Assembly: GCA_020852175.1 (NCBI GenBank)
Contig: JADZBH010000009.1
Coordinates: 1-64,000, forward strand
DNA length: 64,000 nucleotides
From: Bryobacterales bacterium
Lineage (GTDB): Bacteria > Acidobacteriota > Terriglobia > Bryobacterales > Bryobacteraceae
Reading direction: 5' to 3'
The notes below the pieces were generated by a model. It searched no databases. It saw only the letters and a program-made list of their open reading frames with translations, and had not been told where the DNA came from. Below are positions 17,323 to 26,279 of the stretch, piece after piece; position 1 is the first letter of the stretch; each line of letters starts with the position of its first letter. Made by a program: the position numbers and the translations under genes.

Positions 17323-18570
17323 TTATTCATAGCGCAGGGCTTCCACCGGGTCCAACCGCGCCGCCTTGCTCGCCGGCCAGATGCCGAAAAATAAGCCCAC
17401 GCCCGCCGACACCGCCACGCCCAGCGCCACGGCCCACAGCGGCACCTGCGTGGGCAAGGAGGGAAACACCGCCCGCGCCGCCAGCGAGACGCCATAGCCG
17501 GCCAACATCCCCGCCAACCCTCCGGCCAGGGTCAGCACCACGGCTTCGGTAAGAAACTGCACGACAATGTCGATGCGCCGCGCGCCAATCGCCTTGCGCA
17601 CGCCAATCTCGCGCGTCCGTTCGGTGACGCTCACCAACATGATGTTCATCACGCCGATGCCGCCCACCAGCAGGCCGATGGAGCTGAGCGCGATCATCAC
17701 CAGCGCCGTCGTGGAGGTGATCCGGCGGAAGTCCTCGATGATCTGCTCGGGCGTGGAGATATGGAAGTTATCCGGTTCGCTGTGCTTCACGCGCCGCTCC
17801 TGCCGCAGCACGGTGCGCACCTCGTCGGCGGCGGCGGCCTGGCGTCCCGGATAGGCCGCGACGAACAGAAGATGTTCCCTGGCGCCCGGAAACATTTTCC
17901 GCAGCGTGTTGTACGGCAGCAGGACCCGGCGGTCGCTATCGCCGGGCATCGAAGCCGCCGGCCGCTTCATCACGCCCAGCACAACCACCTTGTGCCCGTC
18001 CACCTCGATCTCCTTGCCCACGGCGGGCGCCTCGCCGAACAGCGCCGTCGCCGTGTCGGCTCCGATCACCACCACCGGCAGACGGTGGCTGTCCTCGGCG
18101 CCGGTGAAGAACCGGCCCTGCTCCATCTCGATGTTGTCCACCTCGATGAACCCTTCATCCACGCCGTTCAGGTTCACGCCCGCGATGTCGTTCGAGCGGT
18201 GGCGCACGCGGTGGATCTGCTCCCACGGCGCGAACAGTTGCGGCGCCACGGCGCGTACCGAAGGGCACCTTTCGCGAATCGCCCTGACATTCTCCAGGCT
18301 GAGCGGCTTGCGGTTGCGTTCCTCGGGCGAGAGCCGCCCCATGCGGAAGCCGACCTTGAACTTGAACACCACCAGTTTGTCCGTGCCGAAGCTGTTCATC
18401 ACGTTGGCCACGGCTCCGTCGAAGCCGGCCAGGATCGAACCCACTCCAATGATGGCTCCCGTGCCGATCACCACGCCCAACACGGTCAACGCGGCGCGCA
18501 GCTTGTGCTCCCGCAGCGCCTGCAACGCCAGCGGGATGCCCGAACTGAAACTGGAGGGGCGGAGCTTCAT
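17323..18570 (-). CDS. MacB-type ABC transporter permease
   Basis: A 415-residue FtsX/MacB-like permease. One transmembrane helix near the N-terminus (AALTVLGVVIGTGAIIGVGS) leads to a large periplasmic MacB_PCD domain (about 50-270). Three helices with the FtsX signature follow (IGLLVGGIGVMNIMLVSVTERTREIG is split across helix and loop), then REIGVRKAIGARR and the last helix before WPASKAARLDPVEALRYE. It lacks the ATPase domain of full MacB, and no ABC ATPase gene is nearby. It follows a second permease with TAA and ATG directly adjoining, so the two probably form a heterodimer working with an ATPase encoded elsewhere. Confidence 0.92.
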   Translation of the reverse strand: MKLRPSSFSSGIPLALQALREHKLRAALTVLGVVIGTGAIIGVGSILAGFDGAVANVMNSFGTDKLVVFKFKVGFRMGRLSPEERNRKPLSLENVRAIRERCPSVRAVAPQLFAPWEQIHRVRHRSNDIAGVNLNGVDEGFIEVDNIEMEQGRFFTGAEDSHRLPVVVIGADTATALFGEAPAVGKEIEVDGHKVVVLGVMKRPAASMPGDSDRRVLLPYNTLRKMFPGAREHLLFVAAYPGRQAAAADEVRTVLRQERRVKHSEPDNFHISTPEQIIEDFRRITSTTALVMIALSSIGLLVGGIGVMNIMLVSVTERTREIGVRKAIGARRIDIVVQFLTEAVVLTLAGGLAGMLAGYGVSLAARAVFPSLPTQVPLWAVALGVAVSAGVGLFFGIWPASKAARLDPVEALRYE

Positions 18571-19812
18571 TTAACGCTCCACCTGCAAGGCCCGGATGGG
18601 ATCCAGCTTCGAGGCCCGGTAGGCGGGATAGATGCCGAAAAACAGGCCCACCGCCGCCGAGACAAACACGCCCAGAAACACGCTGATCCACGGCATCGAC
18701 ATCGGCAGCGGCGTGAACAGATTGCCCGCCACCGTCACCAGGAAGGCAAGCAGCACGCCCATCGCGCCGCCCGCCGCCGACAGCGTGGCCGATTCCACCA
18801 GGAACTGCCACAGGATGTCGCGCCGCCGCGCCCCCACCGATTTGCGAATGCCGATCTCCTGGGTACGTTCGGTCACCACGGCCAGCATGATGTTCATGAT
18901 CACAACCCCGCCCACCACCATGAAGATGCTCACCACGGCCATGGCCGTCGCCGCGATCGCGCTGGTCATCTGCCCCCACGCCGACACCAGCGAATCCGAA
19001 CTCACGATCATGAAGTTGTCCTCCACGCCCGGCCGCAGCCGCCGGTAGGCCCGAAGCAGCATCTGAACCTCTTCCTGCGCCTGGAACAGTTCGCCCGTGG
19101 TGCGCGCCTGCAACACATAATTGATGCCCGCGCGCGAGCCATACGTGCGGAAGTAGGCCTCGATGGGAAACTGCGCGAAACTATCCAGCGACTGGCCGAA
19201 GGCGCTGCCCTGTTTGCGCGCCACGCCCACCACCGTGAACGGGCGGCCATCGATCTTCACCTGCTTGCCTATGGGATCGGCCTGCGGGAAAAAAGCGTCC
19301 TTCAAATCGGCCCCGATGATGCACACCGGAACATGGCGGGCGTTTTCCATATCGGTGAAGGCGCGTCCCTGGTCAATCTGCACGTTGGTCATCGCCGCGA
19401 TATTCGCCGTGGCCCCGCGCAGTTGCACGTCCTCCAGCTTGCCGGCTCCAAACACCACCGTGCCCCGCCGCGACGTCATCATGCCCGCCCCGCGCGTCAG
19501 GCGCGATTTCTCACGCAGGAATTCGTATTCGGCGCGCGTCAACTCCGGGTTCTTGCGCTGTAATTCAAGAAACTTCTTCGCATCCCAATTGCCGATGAAC
19601 GCCATCCGGACCACGCGGAAACCATCGGCCCCCATGTCGCTGACGTTCTGTGCGATGTAAATGTCCATGCCGTGGATGATGCTCATCACGGCGATCAGCG
19701 TGGCCGTGGCCAGAATGATGCCCAACAGCGTCAGGAAACTCCTCAGCTTGCTGGAACCGAGCGAAGCCAGCGCCACCCGCGCGGCTTCACCGAACGATGC
19801 TCCTGTGTGCAC
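18571..19812 (-). CDS. MacB-type ABC transporter permease
   Basis: A 413-residue permease with the same plan as its downstream neighbour: a first helix in LGIILATATLIAVMSIIHGM, a periplasmic MacB_PCD domain, three C-terminal helices with VTERTQEIGIRKSVGARR, and a final YPAYRASKLDPIRALQVER. It begins with GTG at 19812; no strong ribosome site is visible, so the exact start is uncertain by a few codons. Two half-permeases encoded side by side with no ATPase within 25 kb is an unusual arrangement for MacB systems, which usually have MacB with its own ATPase domain plus MacA. Confidence 0.91.
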   Translation of the reverse strand: MHTGASFGEAARVALASLGSSKLRSFLTLLGIILATATLIAVMSIIHGMDIYIAQNVSDMGADGFRVVRMAFIGNWDAKKFLELQRKNPELTRAEYEFLREKSRLTRGAGMMTSRRGTVVFGAGKLEDVQLRGATANIAAMTNVQIDQGRAFTDMENARHVPVCIIGADLKDAFFPQADPIGKQVKIDGRPFTVVGVARKQGSAFGQSLDSFAQFPIEAYFRTYGSRAGINYVLQARTTGELFQAQEEVQMLLRAYRRLRPGVEDNFMIVSSDSLVSAWGQMTSAIAATAMAVVSIFMVVGGVVIMNIMLAVVTERTQEIGIRKSVGARRRDILWQFLVESATLSAAGGAMGVLLAFLVTVAGNLFTPLPMSMPWISVFLGVFVSAAVGLFFGIYPAYRASKLDPIRALQVER

Positions 19813-19878
19813 ACCACTCAGACGTGCGCGCGAGGGCGATTGTTCCGTATTCAGGACAGGATAAGGATGAACGCAGTT

Positions 19879-20844
19879 TCAGACGCGCCGCTCGATCCAC
19901 TGCCGCACGGCACGGTCCACCCAGATGGACGGCGAACCGCGATGCAGAAAGCCCAGGTGGCCGCCATGCGGCGTCACGGCCAGGGTCAGGTTCGGATTCT
20001 TTTGAAACGCCTGATGCGCATATACGGCGAAGGGAATCATCGGATCGTCCTGCGCCTGCACCACCAGCGTGGGCACGCGGATGCGCTCCAAATAGGCGAT
20101 GGAGGACTGCGTCGCGTAGTAGTGCTCCGCGCCGGTGAATCCAAACGACGGACCGGTGAAAAGATGGTCGAACTCCCACACCGTGCGCACGCCGTCCAGC
20201 TTTTCATAAGGTAGCGGCACGGAAAGCGCCGGACGGCGCAGGCGCAGGCGTTTCCTCATGCTGGAAAGGAAGCGCCACTGGTAGAGACGGTTCGAGGGCC
20301 GCGCCAGCGCGCCGCAGCAGGCGGCCAGGTCGATGGGCGTCGAGACGGCCACCGTACCCGCCAGCAGGCGTGCCGCATCGCCATGCAACTCGCCGGTAAG
20401 CTTCAACGCCTGGTTTCCGCCCAGGGAGAAGCCAACCAGGAACACCGGCGTACGGCGCTGGCGGTCGAGATCGGCGAGAATGGCGAACAGGTCCTTCGTC
20501 AGCCCTGCGTGGTAGAGCGTCGAACACAGGAACTCCGTGCCCCCGCAACTGCGGATGTTCGTGCGATGTACGGCAAAGCCAGCTTCCAACAGCGTCTGCG
20601 CCATGCTGAGCATGTAGGGCGCCATGGAGGAGCCTTCCAGCCCGTGCACCAGCACCACCTCGCCCCGCGGACGCGGCGGCGTCTGTGAGTGGATCAACAC
20701 CTGCACATCGGGCTCTGTATGAAACAGGCGAGCCTGCACCGGGTAACGCCGCTCATCCAGGCGGCGGGGCCAATAGCTGGTCAGGACCGTGGCCAGGTGC
20801 GGATTGCGGAACACCGGGCGGAACGGCGGGAACGAATCGGTCAA
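19879..20844 (-). CDS. YheT-like alpha/beta hydrolase
   Basis: A 321-residue alpha/beta hydrolase of the YheT/UPF0017 (ABHD1/3) type. The nucleophile elbow is GFSLGGN, preceded by LVHGLEGSS (oxyanion region); the acid is in QAQDDPMIPF and the histidine in TPHGGHLGFL. These enzymes act as esterases or lipases on uncertain substrates. The only in-frame start close to the domain is TTG at 20844; GGAGG lies directly before it with no spacer, so the true start is uncertain. It lies 66 nt before the permease pair on the same strand and may head that operon. Confidence 0.87.
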   Translation of the reverse strand: MTDSFPPFRPVFRNPHLATVLTSYWPRRLDERRYPVQARLFHTEPDVQVLIHSQTPPRPRGEVVLVHGLEGSSMAPYMLSMAQTLLEAGFAVHRTNIRSCGGTEFLCSTLYHAGLTKDLFAILADLDRQRRTPVFLVGFSLGGNQALKLTGELHGDAARLLAGTVAVSTPIDLAACCGALARPSNRLYQWRFLSSMRKRLRLRRPALSVPLPYEKLDGVRTVWEFDHLFTGPSFGFTGAEHYYATQSSIAYLERIRVPTLVVQAQDDPMIPFAVYAHQAFQKNPNLTLAVTPHGGHLGFLHRGSPSIWVDRAVRQWIERRV

Positions 20845-20895
20845 ACCTCCATGGTAGCCGCGCGGCGGGCCGGCAGGCGGGGTGACGGGCTGGGG

Positions 20896-20923
20896 TTGCA
20901 GCCCGCGGACAACCCGCTATAAT
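20896..20923 (+). promoter_or_regulatory. Sigma-70-type promoter with TATAAT 6 nt before the ATG (leaderless)
   Basis: TTGCAG (20896-20901) and a perfect TATAAT (20918-20923) are separated by 16 nt. The ATG of the next gene starts at 20930, 6 nt after the -10 box, so the transcript should begin at or beside the start codon. This is the best-formed of the seven sites. Confidence 0.6.
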
Positions 20924-20929
20924 TCGGCC

Positions 20930-21601
20930 ATGAGATTCCTCGCCGCGTTGCTGCTGGGTTCCGTCATCGCTTGGTGCGCGCCGAAGGGCGGTACGCCGGC
21001 GGGCTCGGCCGCCAACACGAAACTGCGCGTGGAGGCCACGCTCTACCAGGACGCCGCATCGATTCAGAAGCTGATCGGCCAGCCTCTCGATGAGGGGTTT
21101 CTGGTCGTCGCCGTCAAGCTTCAGCCGCTCTCGGAGGACGCCATCCGCCTGGACCGCGATCATTTCTTCCTGCGCTCGGACAAGGACGGGCAGCGCTCGT
21201 CGCCTTATTCGCCTTCGCAACTGGCCGGCGCGGGCACAATGCGCATCTCCAGCCGCGGAGCCTCCAATGGGGGCCTGGCCAGCGAGAATCGCGGACCCGC
21301 CTGGGGCGGGCTAGGCGGCGGACGCATCGGCCGCATGCCCGGGCAGGCGAACGACATCGGCAACTCCGCCACCATCGAGGAGGCGGCGGCCACGATCGAA
21401 ACAGGCAAGGATGGCGAGGCCAAGAGCCCTCTCCTGCTCTCGCTCGAACGTCAGGTGCTCGCCGACAGCAAGGAGACCAGGGAGCCTCTGGAAGGTCTGC
21501 TCTACTTCCTCATGGAAGGCAAGCACAAGGTGAAACAACTCGAATTGCACTACCGGGGCACGGCGGGCAAGCTCGACATCCGTTTCCTTGAGCCAAAATA
21601 G
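20930..21601 (+). CDS. Secreted protein of unknown function
   Basis: A 223-residue protein with a signal peptide (MRFLAALLLGSVIAWCA) and a mature part that I do not recognise. The middle (about 95-145) is low-complexity and glycine-rich, with GGLASENRGPAWGGLGGGR. The flanking halves are predicted beta-rich (LRVEATLYQDAAS near the start, VKQLELHYRGTAGKLDIRFLE at the end). An upstream in-frame GTG at 20882 exists, but the ATG at 20930 places the signal peptide first and has a strong promoter 6 nt away. The next gene starts 5 nt after its stop. Confidence 0.78.
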   Translation: MRFLAALLLGSVIAWCAPKGGTPAGSAANTKLRVEATLYQDAASIQKLIGQPLDEGFLVVAVKLQPLSEDAIRLDRDHFFLRSDKDGQRSSPYSPSQLAGAGTMRISSRGASNGGLASENRGPAWGGLGGGRIGRMPGQANDIGNSATIEEAAATIETGKDGEAKSPLLLSLERQVLADSKETREPLEGLLYFLMEGKHKVKQLELHYRGTAGKLDIRFLEPK

Positions 21602-21606
21602 AGAGC

Positions 21607-22698
21607 ATGAAAATTTCCGAGATCGAGACGCCCGCCGTTCTGGTTGACCTCGACGTGATGGAGCGCAACCTGGAGCGCGTCGCCCGGTATGCACGCGATC
21701 ACGCGTTGCGCCTGCGCCCGCACACGAAAACACATAAAAGTCCGGTCATTGCCCGCCGCCAGCTCGATCTCGGCGCCGCCGGGCTTACGGTGGCCAAGGT
21801 GGGCGAGGCCGAGGTGATGATGCATGCCGCGCCGAAGGACATCCTGGCCGCCTATCCCGTCATCGGCCACAGGAAGCTGGAACGCCTGATGGCATTGGCC
21901 GGATCCACGCGCGTCTCGGTCGCCCTGGACAGCATGGCCGCCGCCCATCAGCTCTCCGATGCCGCCCGGGCCCAGCGCCGCGAGGTTGGCGTTCTGATCG
22001 AAGTGGACATGGGGCTGAAGCGCGTCGGCGTGCAGCCGGAAGAGGCCGCCGCCTTCGCCAGGGAGGTTGCCCGGCTGCCCCACTTGCGCTACGAAGGCAT
22101 CGCCATGTACCCCGGCCACATCAAGATGATGGACGAAACCGGCCTGTCGGCGGTGAAGACGCTGTCGAATTCCGTCGAGGCCCTGGTGGATGCTCTCACC
22201 GCCTCGGGGCTGCGCCCCGAGATCGTCAGCGGCGGCTCCACCCCCGCCCTCTACCATTCCCATCACGTGGCCGGTCTCAATGAAATTCGTCCCGGCACCT
22301 ACGTCTTCAACGACCGCAACACCCTGGCGCTGGGCTCTTGCGCGCGCCAGGAGTGCGCGGCCACGGTTCTTTGCACCGTCGTTTCCACGGCACAGCCTGG
22401 ACAGGTGATTCTGGACGGCGGGTCGAAGACCTTCTCCTCCGACCGCTTGGCCACGGGCGCCGACGCGGGCTTTGGCGAAGTCGTGGAAGCGCCGCAAGCC
22501 GTGTTCACGAAGTTGATGGAGGAGCACGGCTTCCTGGACGTTCGCCGGTGCGATCGCGCGTTCGAGGTAGGCGAGCAGGTGCACGTGCTCATGAACCACG
22601 TCTGCGTCGTGATGAACCTGCACGAACAGGTGTACGGGGTGCGCAACGGCGTGGTGGAGGAGGTATGGAAGGTGGAGGCGCGCGGCAAGCTTCAGTAG
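21607..22698 (+). CDS. D-threonine aldolase-like PLP enzyme (DSD1 family)
   Basis: A 363-residue fold-type III PLP protein. The N-terminal alanine-racemase-like barrel carries the PLP lysine in PHTKTHKSP; the C-terminal domain has the metal-binding pair HxC in LMNHVCVVMNL, which D-threonine aldolase and D-serine dehydratase (DSD1) use to bind Zn or Mn. It should cleave or dehydrate D-beta-hydroxy amino acids; the exact substrate cannot be told. It starts 5 nt after the preceding secreted protein. A D-amino-acid pathway gene set (NSAR-type enolase and GNAT) occurs about 13 kb away, but the two are not linked by position. Confidence 0.9.
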   Translation: MKISEIETPAVLVDLDVMERNLERVARYARDHALRLRPHTKTHKSPVIARRQLDLGAAGLTVAKVGEAEVMMHAAPKDILAAYPVIGHRKLERLMALAGSTRVSVALDSMAAAHQLSDAARAQRREVGVLIEVDMGLKRVGVQPEEAAAFAREVARLPHLRYEGIAMYPGHIKMMDETGLSAVKTLSNSVEALVDALTASGLRPEIVSGGSTPALYHSHHVAGLNEIRPGTYVFNDRNTLALGSCARQECAATVLCTVVSTAQPGQVILDGGSKTFSSDRLATGADAGFGEVVEAPQAVFTKLMEEHGFLDVRRCDRAFEVGEQVHVLMNHVCVVMNLHEQVYGVRNGVVEEVWKVEARGKLQ

Positions 22699-22702
22699 CG
22701 CG

Positions 22703-22747
22703 CAAAAAAAAGAAAACGCCCGGTGGTCCTGTTGACCGGCCGGGCGC
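22703..22747 (-). terminator. Intrinsic terminator of the small secreted-protein gene
   Basis: An inverted repeat (CGCCCGGTGGTC, 22717-22728, with GACCGGCCGGGCG, 22734-22746) is followed on the minus strand by a T-rich run (22703-22716). This is a textbook rho-independent terminator for the gene read leftward from 23069. Its stem can also form on the plus strand, but the T-run serves only the minus strand. Confidence 0.85.
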
Positions 22748-22769
22748 TTCGATGAACCTGTGGTGGCGC

Positions 22770-23069
22770 TTAGTGGCCCATCGACACGGTGTCGATGGTG
22801 AGCGTCTCGCCATCGAGCTTGCCGGTCACCTTCACCTTGTGGCCGAGGTGCTCCATCACTTTGTCCGGGTTGGCGATCTTCACCACTTTGCCGTCGGCGG
22901 TGACAAACACCGGGGCCGCGCCCTTTTTCACGCAACCCTTCACGCACGCGATCGACTTTTCGGAACCATCGGCATGCTTGGCGCCGCAGCCGGCTTCGGA
23001 GATGGCGCCGGTCCACTCACCGGCGAACGCCGAAAGCGCGAATGCAGCCAAGAGAGCAACTTTCTTCAT
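22770..23069 (-). CDS. Small secreted protein (four cysteines)
   Basis: A 99-residue protein with a signal peptide (MKKVALLAAFALSAFAGEW, cut near residue 16). The mature part has three cysteines close together (GCGAKHADGS, IACVKGCVKKG) and then a small OB-like beta segment (VFVTADGKVVKIANP, KVKVTGKLDGETLTID). The arrangement resembles small periplasmic proteins common in Acidobacteria with no assigned role. A strong ribosome site (GGGGAGG) lies 5-6 nt before the ATG and an intrinsic terminator follows the stop, so it is probably a single, well-expressed gene. Confidence 0.85.
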   Translation of the reverse strand: MKKVALLAAFALSAFAGEWTGAISEAGCGAKHADGSEKSIACVKGCVKKGAAPVFVTADGKVVKIANPDKVMEHLGHKVKVTGKLDGETLTIDTVSMGH

Positions 23070-23209
23070 GTAATCCTCCCCTAACGCGCCACCAGCTCTG
23101 CCGGCGGCCGGAATTCAGAGTTCCAATGGGAATCATACCACGAAAGTGAAGTTTGGACCGCGCTTCGTTTGTCCAGTGGCCCAAAGCCTGCATCGGGCCA
23201 TTGCAGCGC

Positions 23210-24511
23210 CTATCGGTATTCGCCGAAAATGTTCCCGCGTCCCAGTAAAAACAACGGATCGAGCCGGCGTTTCACCGCGAGCATGGCCTCAATCGCATCT
23301 GGGGCATACTGCACCGGCAACAGGTTCGCTTTTCGTTTGCCCAGCCCATGTTCGGCGCTTACGGTTCCGCCCAGCGAAACGGCATGCCGCGCCAGTTCCA
23401 GCAACAACGCGCGTCCCGCCGTCTCCTGCTCCTTCGTCTCCGGCAGAATGTTCGCGTGCAGGTGGGCATCGCCGATGTGGCCGAACAGGACGTACCGGCC
23501 CGGAAAATGGCGGCTCAATTCGGCGTGGTACAGCGCGGTCATCGCGGCGCCATGCTCCAGCGGCACCGCATAATCGGAGCCCAGTTTCTGAAAGCCGTTG
23601 CGCCGGACGATTTCGTTCACGCGCTCGGGCAAGGCATGCCGGAAGGCGCGGAAGCGCTCGCGGTCCTGCGCCGACGCGGCCACCCAGGAGTCGTCGCGCA
23701 AGCCGGGCAGGTGGATGGTTTCCAGCCATTCGGCGGACTCGGCTTCGACAATCAGGGCCGCGCCGGCAGTCTCGCCCATCAGCCGCAGCGAGTTCGCGTC
23801 GAGATACTCCAACATGCGCAACGAGGTCTCGCCGCGGCAGAGTGCGGCACTCCGGGCCACATCCTCCTCGTCGTCGAAGAACAGGACGGCGGCGGAGACG
23901 CGGCCAGGCACGGGCAGCAGTTGCAGCTCGGCCTGCGTCACGACGGCGAGCGTGCCTTCCGAACCGGCGATCAGGTCGATCCAGTCCATGCCCGGGCGCA
24001 GCGGATACCCGGCGGTGTTCTTGGTGGTGCGCGGCAGCGGCAGCGCGGGCACGTCGAAATCGATCGCCTCGCCTCTGCGGAAATGCCGCGCCGCGCCATC
24101 GGCGAACAGGACATCGAGAGCCAGGATGTGGCGCCGCGTGGAGCCATAGCGGTAGCTGCGCGAACCGCTGGCGTTGGTGGCGATGGAACCGCCCACGCTG
24201 GCCGTCCATTCGGTGGGATCGGGCGCGTAGAACTGGCCCGTGCGGCCAGCGGCTTCGTTCAACTCGCGCAAGGTGACGGCCGCCCCCGCCATGGCCCGGC
24301 CGCGTTCGACCGCCAGCCGGTTGAGATGTCGCAGCGAGATCAGCCAGCCGCCCCGCGGGCAACAGCCGCCCGTGACGCCGGTGGCCGAACCGGCAATGGT
24401 GACGGGAATTCGCGCGGCGTGCGCTTCGGCAAGAAGGGAGGACGCCTCGGAGTACGTGGCGGGCGCGAACTCGCGCTCCGGCGCGCCTTCGAATCCGGAG
24501 GCGTCGCGCAC
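23210..24511 (-). CDS. FAD-binding oxidase, GlcD/D-lactate dehydrogenase type
   Basis: A 433-residue flavoprotein of the vanillyl-alcohol-oxidase superfamily. The FAD-binding PCMH domain is first (ARIPVTIAGSATGVTGGCC; SVGGSIATNASGSRSYRYGS), followed by the FAD-oxidase C domain with FGHIGDAHLHANILP and VSAEHGLGKRKANLL, both near-diagnostic for GlcD/lactate-type dehydrogenases. It oxidises a 2-hydroxy acid. The start is GTG at 24511, which follows the stop of the RNase J gene with no gap (TAG GTG). It may be translated by termination-reinitiation. Confidence 0.92.
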   Translation of the reverse strand: MRDASGFEGAPEREFAPATYSEASSLLAEAHAARIPVTIAGSATGVTGGCCPRGGWLISLRHLNRLAVERGRAMAGAAVTLRELNEAAGRTGQFYAPDPTEWTASVGGSIATNASGSRSYRYGSTRRHILALDVLFADGAARHFRRGEAIDFDVPALPLPRTTKNTAGYPLRPGMDWIDLIAGSEGTLAVVTQAELQLLPVPGRVSAAVLFFDDEEDVARSAALCRGETSLRMLEYLDANSLRLMGETAGAALIVEAESAEWLETIHLPGLRDDSWVAASAQDRERFRAFRHALPERVNEIVRRNGFQKLGSDYAVPLEHGAAMTALYHAELSRHFPGRYVLFGHIGDAHLHANILPETKEQETAGRALLLELARHAVSLGGTVSAEHGLGKRKANLLPVQYAPDAIEAMLAVKRRLDPLFLLGRGNIFGEYR

Positions 24512-26188
24512 CTAGACCTCGAGGATGACGGGCATGATGAGGGGGCGGCGCGAGGTCTGTTTGGAGATGAACCGCTTCAGGTCGGCGCGGATCTTCTCCT
24601 GCATGACACCCCAGTCGCTGCGTTCCTCCGGCGAGGAGTTCTCCAGCGTCTTGGCCACCACCTGGCGCGCGTTCTGCATCAGGTCGGCGCCGTTTTCCAT
24701 CTTCGACATGAAGCCGCGCGAGACGATCTCTGGCAACCCCTCGGCCTTGCCGCTGTGCTTGTTGATGGCGATGATGGGCAGCACGAAGCCGTCCTCGGAC
24801 AGGTGGCGGCGATCCCGGATCACGATGTCGTCCACGAACTCGTCGATGGAGCCGGAATCGATGCACACGCGGCCCACGGGCACCTTGGCGCCCTTCCGCG
24901 CGCCGTGTTTGTTGATCTCCAGCGTCTCGCCGGTTTCCAGGATGAAGCTCTCCTCCACCCCGTTCATGCGCATGTGCTGCGCATGCGAGGCGTGAATGGA
25001 CATCTGCCGGTATTCGCCGTGAATGGGCAGGAAATACTTGGGCCGCAGCAGGTTCAACAGCAGCTTGCACTCCTCGGCGCTGGCGTGTCCGGAGACGTGC
25101 ACCGGCGGCGTCATGCTGCCGTACACCAGGTGTGCGCCGCGGCGCGCGTAATGGTTGATCATCCGGTAGATGGCTTTTTCGTTGCCGGGAATCATGCGCG
25201 CGCTGAGCACCACGGTATCGCCGGCCGACACCGACAATTGGCGGTGGTTGTCGACGGCCACCCGCGACATGGCCGACATCGGCTCTCCCTGCGTGCCCGA
25301 AAGCAGCACGGTGACCTTGCTGCGCGCGGCCGACATGATGTCCTGAGGGCGCAGCAGCAGGTTGTCGGGAATCGTCAGCAGCCCGAGGTTATGCGCGATT
25401 TCGGTCACCTCCAGCATGCTGCGGCCCAGCAGGCCCACCTTGCGCCCGTACTCCCAGGAAAGGTCGATGATCTGCTGCATCCGGTGGATCGAGGTGGAAA
25501 AGGAACTGACCACCACGCGGTGTTCGGCGCGCGAGATGATCTCCTCCAGGCGCGGCCGCACGGCGCGTTCGCTCGGCGTGTAGCCGGGACGGTCGGCGTT
25601 GGTGGAATCGCTCATCAGCAGCAGCACGCCGCGCTTGCCGTACTCGGCGAAGGAGTGGAGGTCGAAGAGTTCGTTGTCGGTCGGGGTCGGGTCCACCTTG
25701 AAATCGCCGGTATGGATCACGACGCCCGCCGGAGTGGTGATGGCCAGCGCGGCGGCCTGCACGATGGAGTGCGTCACGCGGATGAACTCCACCTGGAACG
25801 GCCCGGCCTCGACCGTCTGGTTGTACTGCACCACGTTCAGCTTGGCCTCGCCCATCAGGTCGTGCTCATCGAGTTTGCGCTCGCAGAGCGCCACCGTGAA
25901 GGCCGTGCCGTAGACGGGAACCGCGGGGAACTCGGAGACAAAGAAGGGAACGGCTCCGATGTGGTCTTCGTGGCCGTGCGTGAGAAACAGGGCGCGCACC
26001 TTTTCGCGGCGCTCCTCCAGCCAGCTCCAGTCGGGAATGACGCTGTCGACGCCCAGGAGTTCGTCCTCGGGGAACATCATGCCGGCATCAAGGACGATGA
26101 TGTCGTCGCCGTAACACAGGGCCATGCAGTTCATGCCGAACTCGCCCAGGCCCCCCAATGGGACCACGCGCAAAGAAACTTCTGCCAT
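24512..26188 (-). CDS. rnj: Ribonuclease J (beta-CASP)
   Basis: A 558-residue metallo-beta-lactamase/beta-CASP RNase. Zinc ligands are seen in HGHEDH, THSIV and GDFKVDPT, and the beta-CASP part in SFSTSIHRMQQII, LSGTQGEPMSAM, HVSGHAS and PIHGEYR. A C-terminal RNase J domain follows. RNase J provides 5'-3' exonuclease and endonuclease activity in mRNA turnover and replaces RNase E in many bacteria. The frame is open to 26338; the ATG at 26188 fits the family N-terminus (MAEVSLRVVPLGGLGE). The FAD-oxidase gene follows immediately. Confidence 0.94.
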   Translation of the reverse strand: MAEVSLRVVPLGGLGEFGMNCMALCYGDDIIVLDAGMMFPEDELLGVDSVIPDWSWLEERREKVRALFLTHGHEDHIGAVPFFVSEFPAVPVYGTAFTVALCERKLDEHDLMGEAKLNVVQYNQTVEAGPFQVEFIRVTHSIVQAAALAITTPAGVVIHTGDFKVDPTPTDNELFDLHSFAEYGKRGVLLLMSDSTNADRPGYTPSERAVRPRLEEIISRAEHRVVVSSFSTSIHRMQQIIDLSWEYGRKVGLLGRSMLEVTEIAHNLGLLTIPDNLLLRPQDIMSAARSKVTVLLSGTQGEPMSAMSRVAVDNHRQLSVSAGDTVVLSARMIPGNEKAIYRMINHYARRGAHLVYGSMTPPVHVSGHASAEECKLLLNLLRPKYFLPIHGEYRQMSIHASHAQHMRMNGVEESFILETGETLEINKHGARKGAKVPVGRVCIDSGSIDEFVDDIVIRDRRHLSEDGFVLPIIAINKHSGKAEGLPEIVSRGFMSKMENGADLMQNARQVVAKTLENSSPEERSDWGVMQEKIRADLKRFISKQTSRRPLIMPVILEV

Positions 26189-26279
26189 AGGAAACCTGAG
26201 GGTAACACAGCGGTTCCGCCGAGTCCTGGCCGCCGGGCGGCGCGGACCGGCCGCTTTCCCGGCGTGCTTATAATTTTCC

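Noticed and set aside
21550-23016. Long antisense frame over the D-threonine-aldolase-like gene
   Set aside because: It overlaps a clear PLP enzyme and has no recognisable domain; it is also cut across the real small secreted-protein gene and its terminator.
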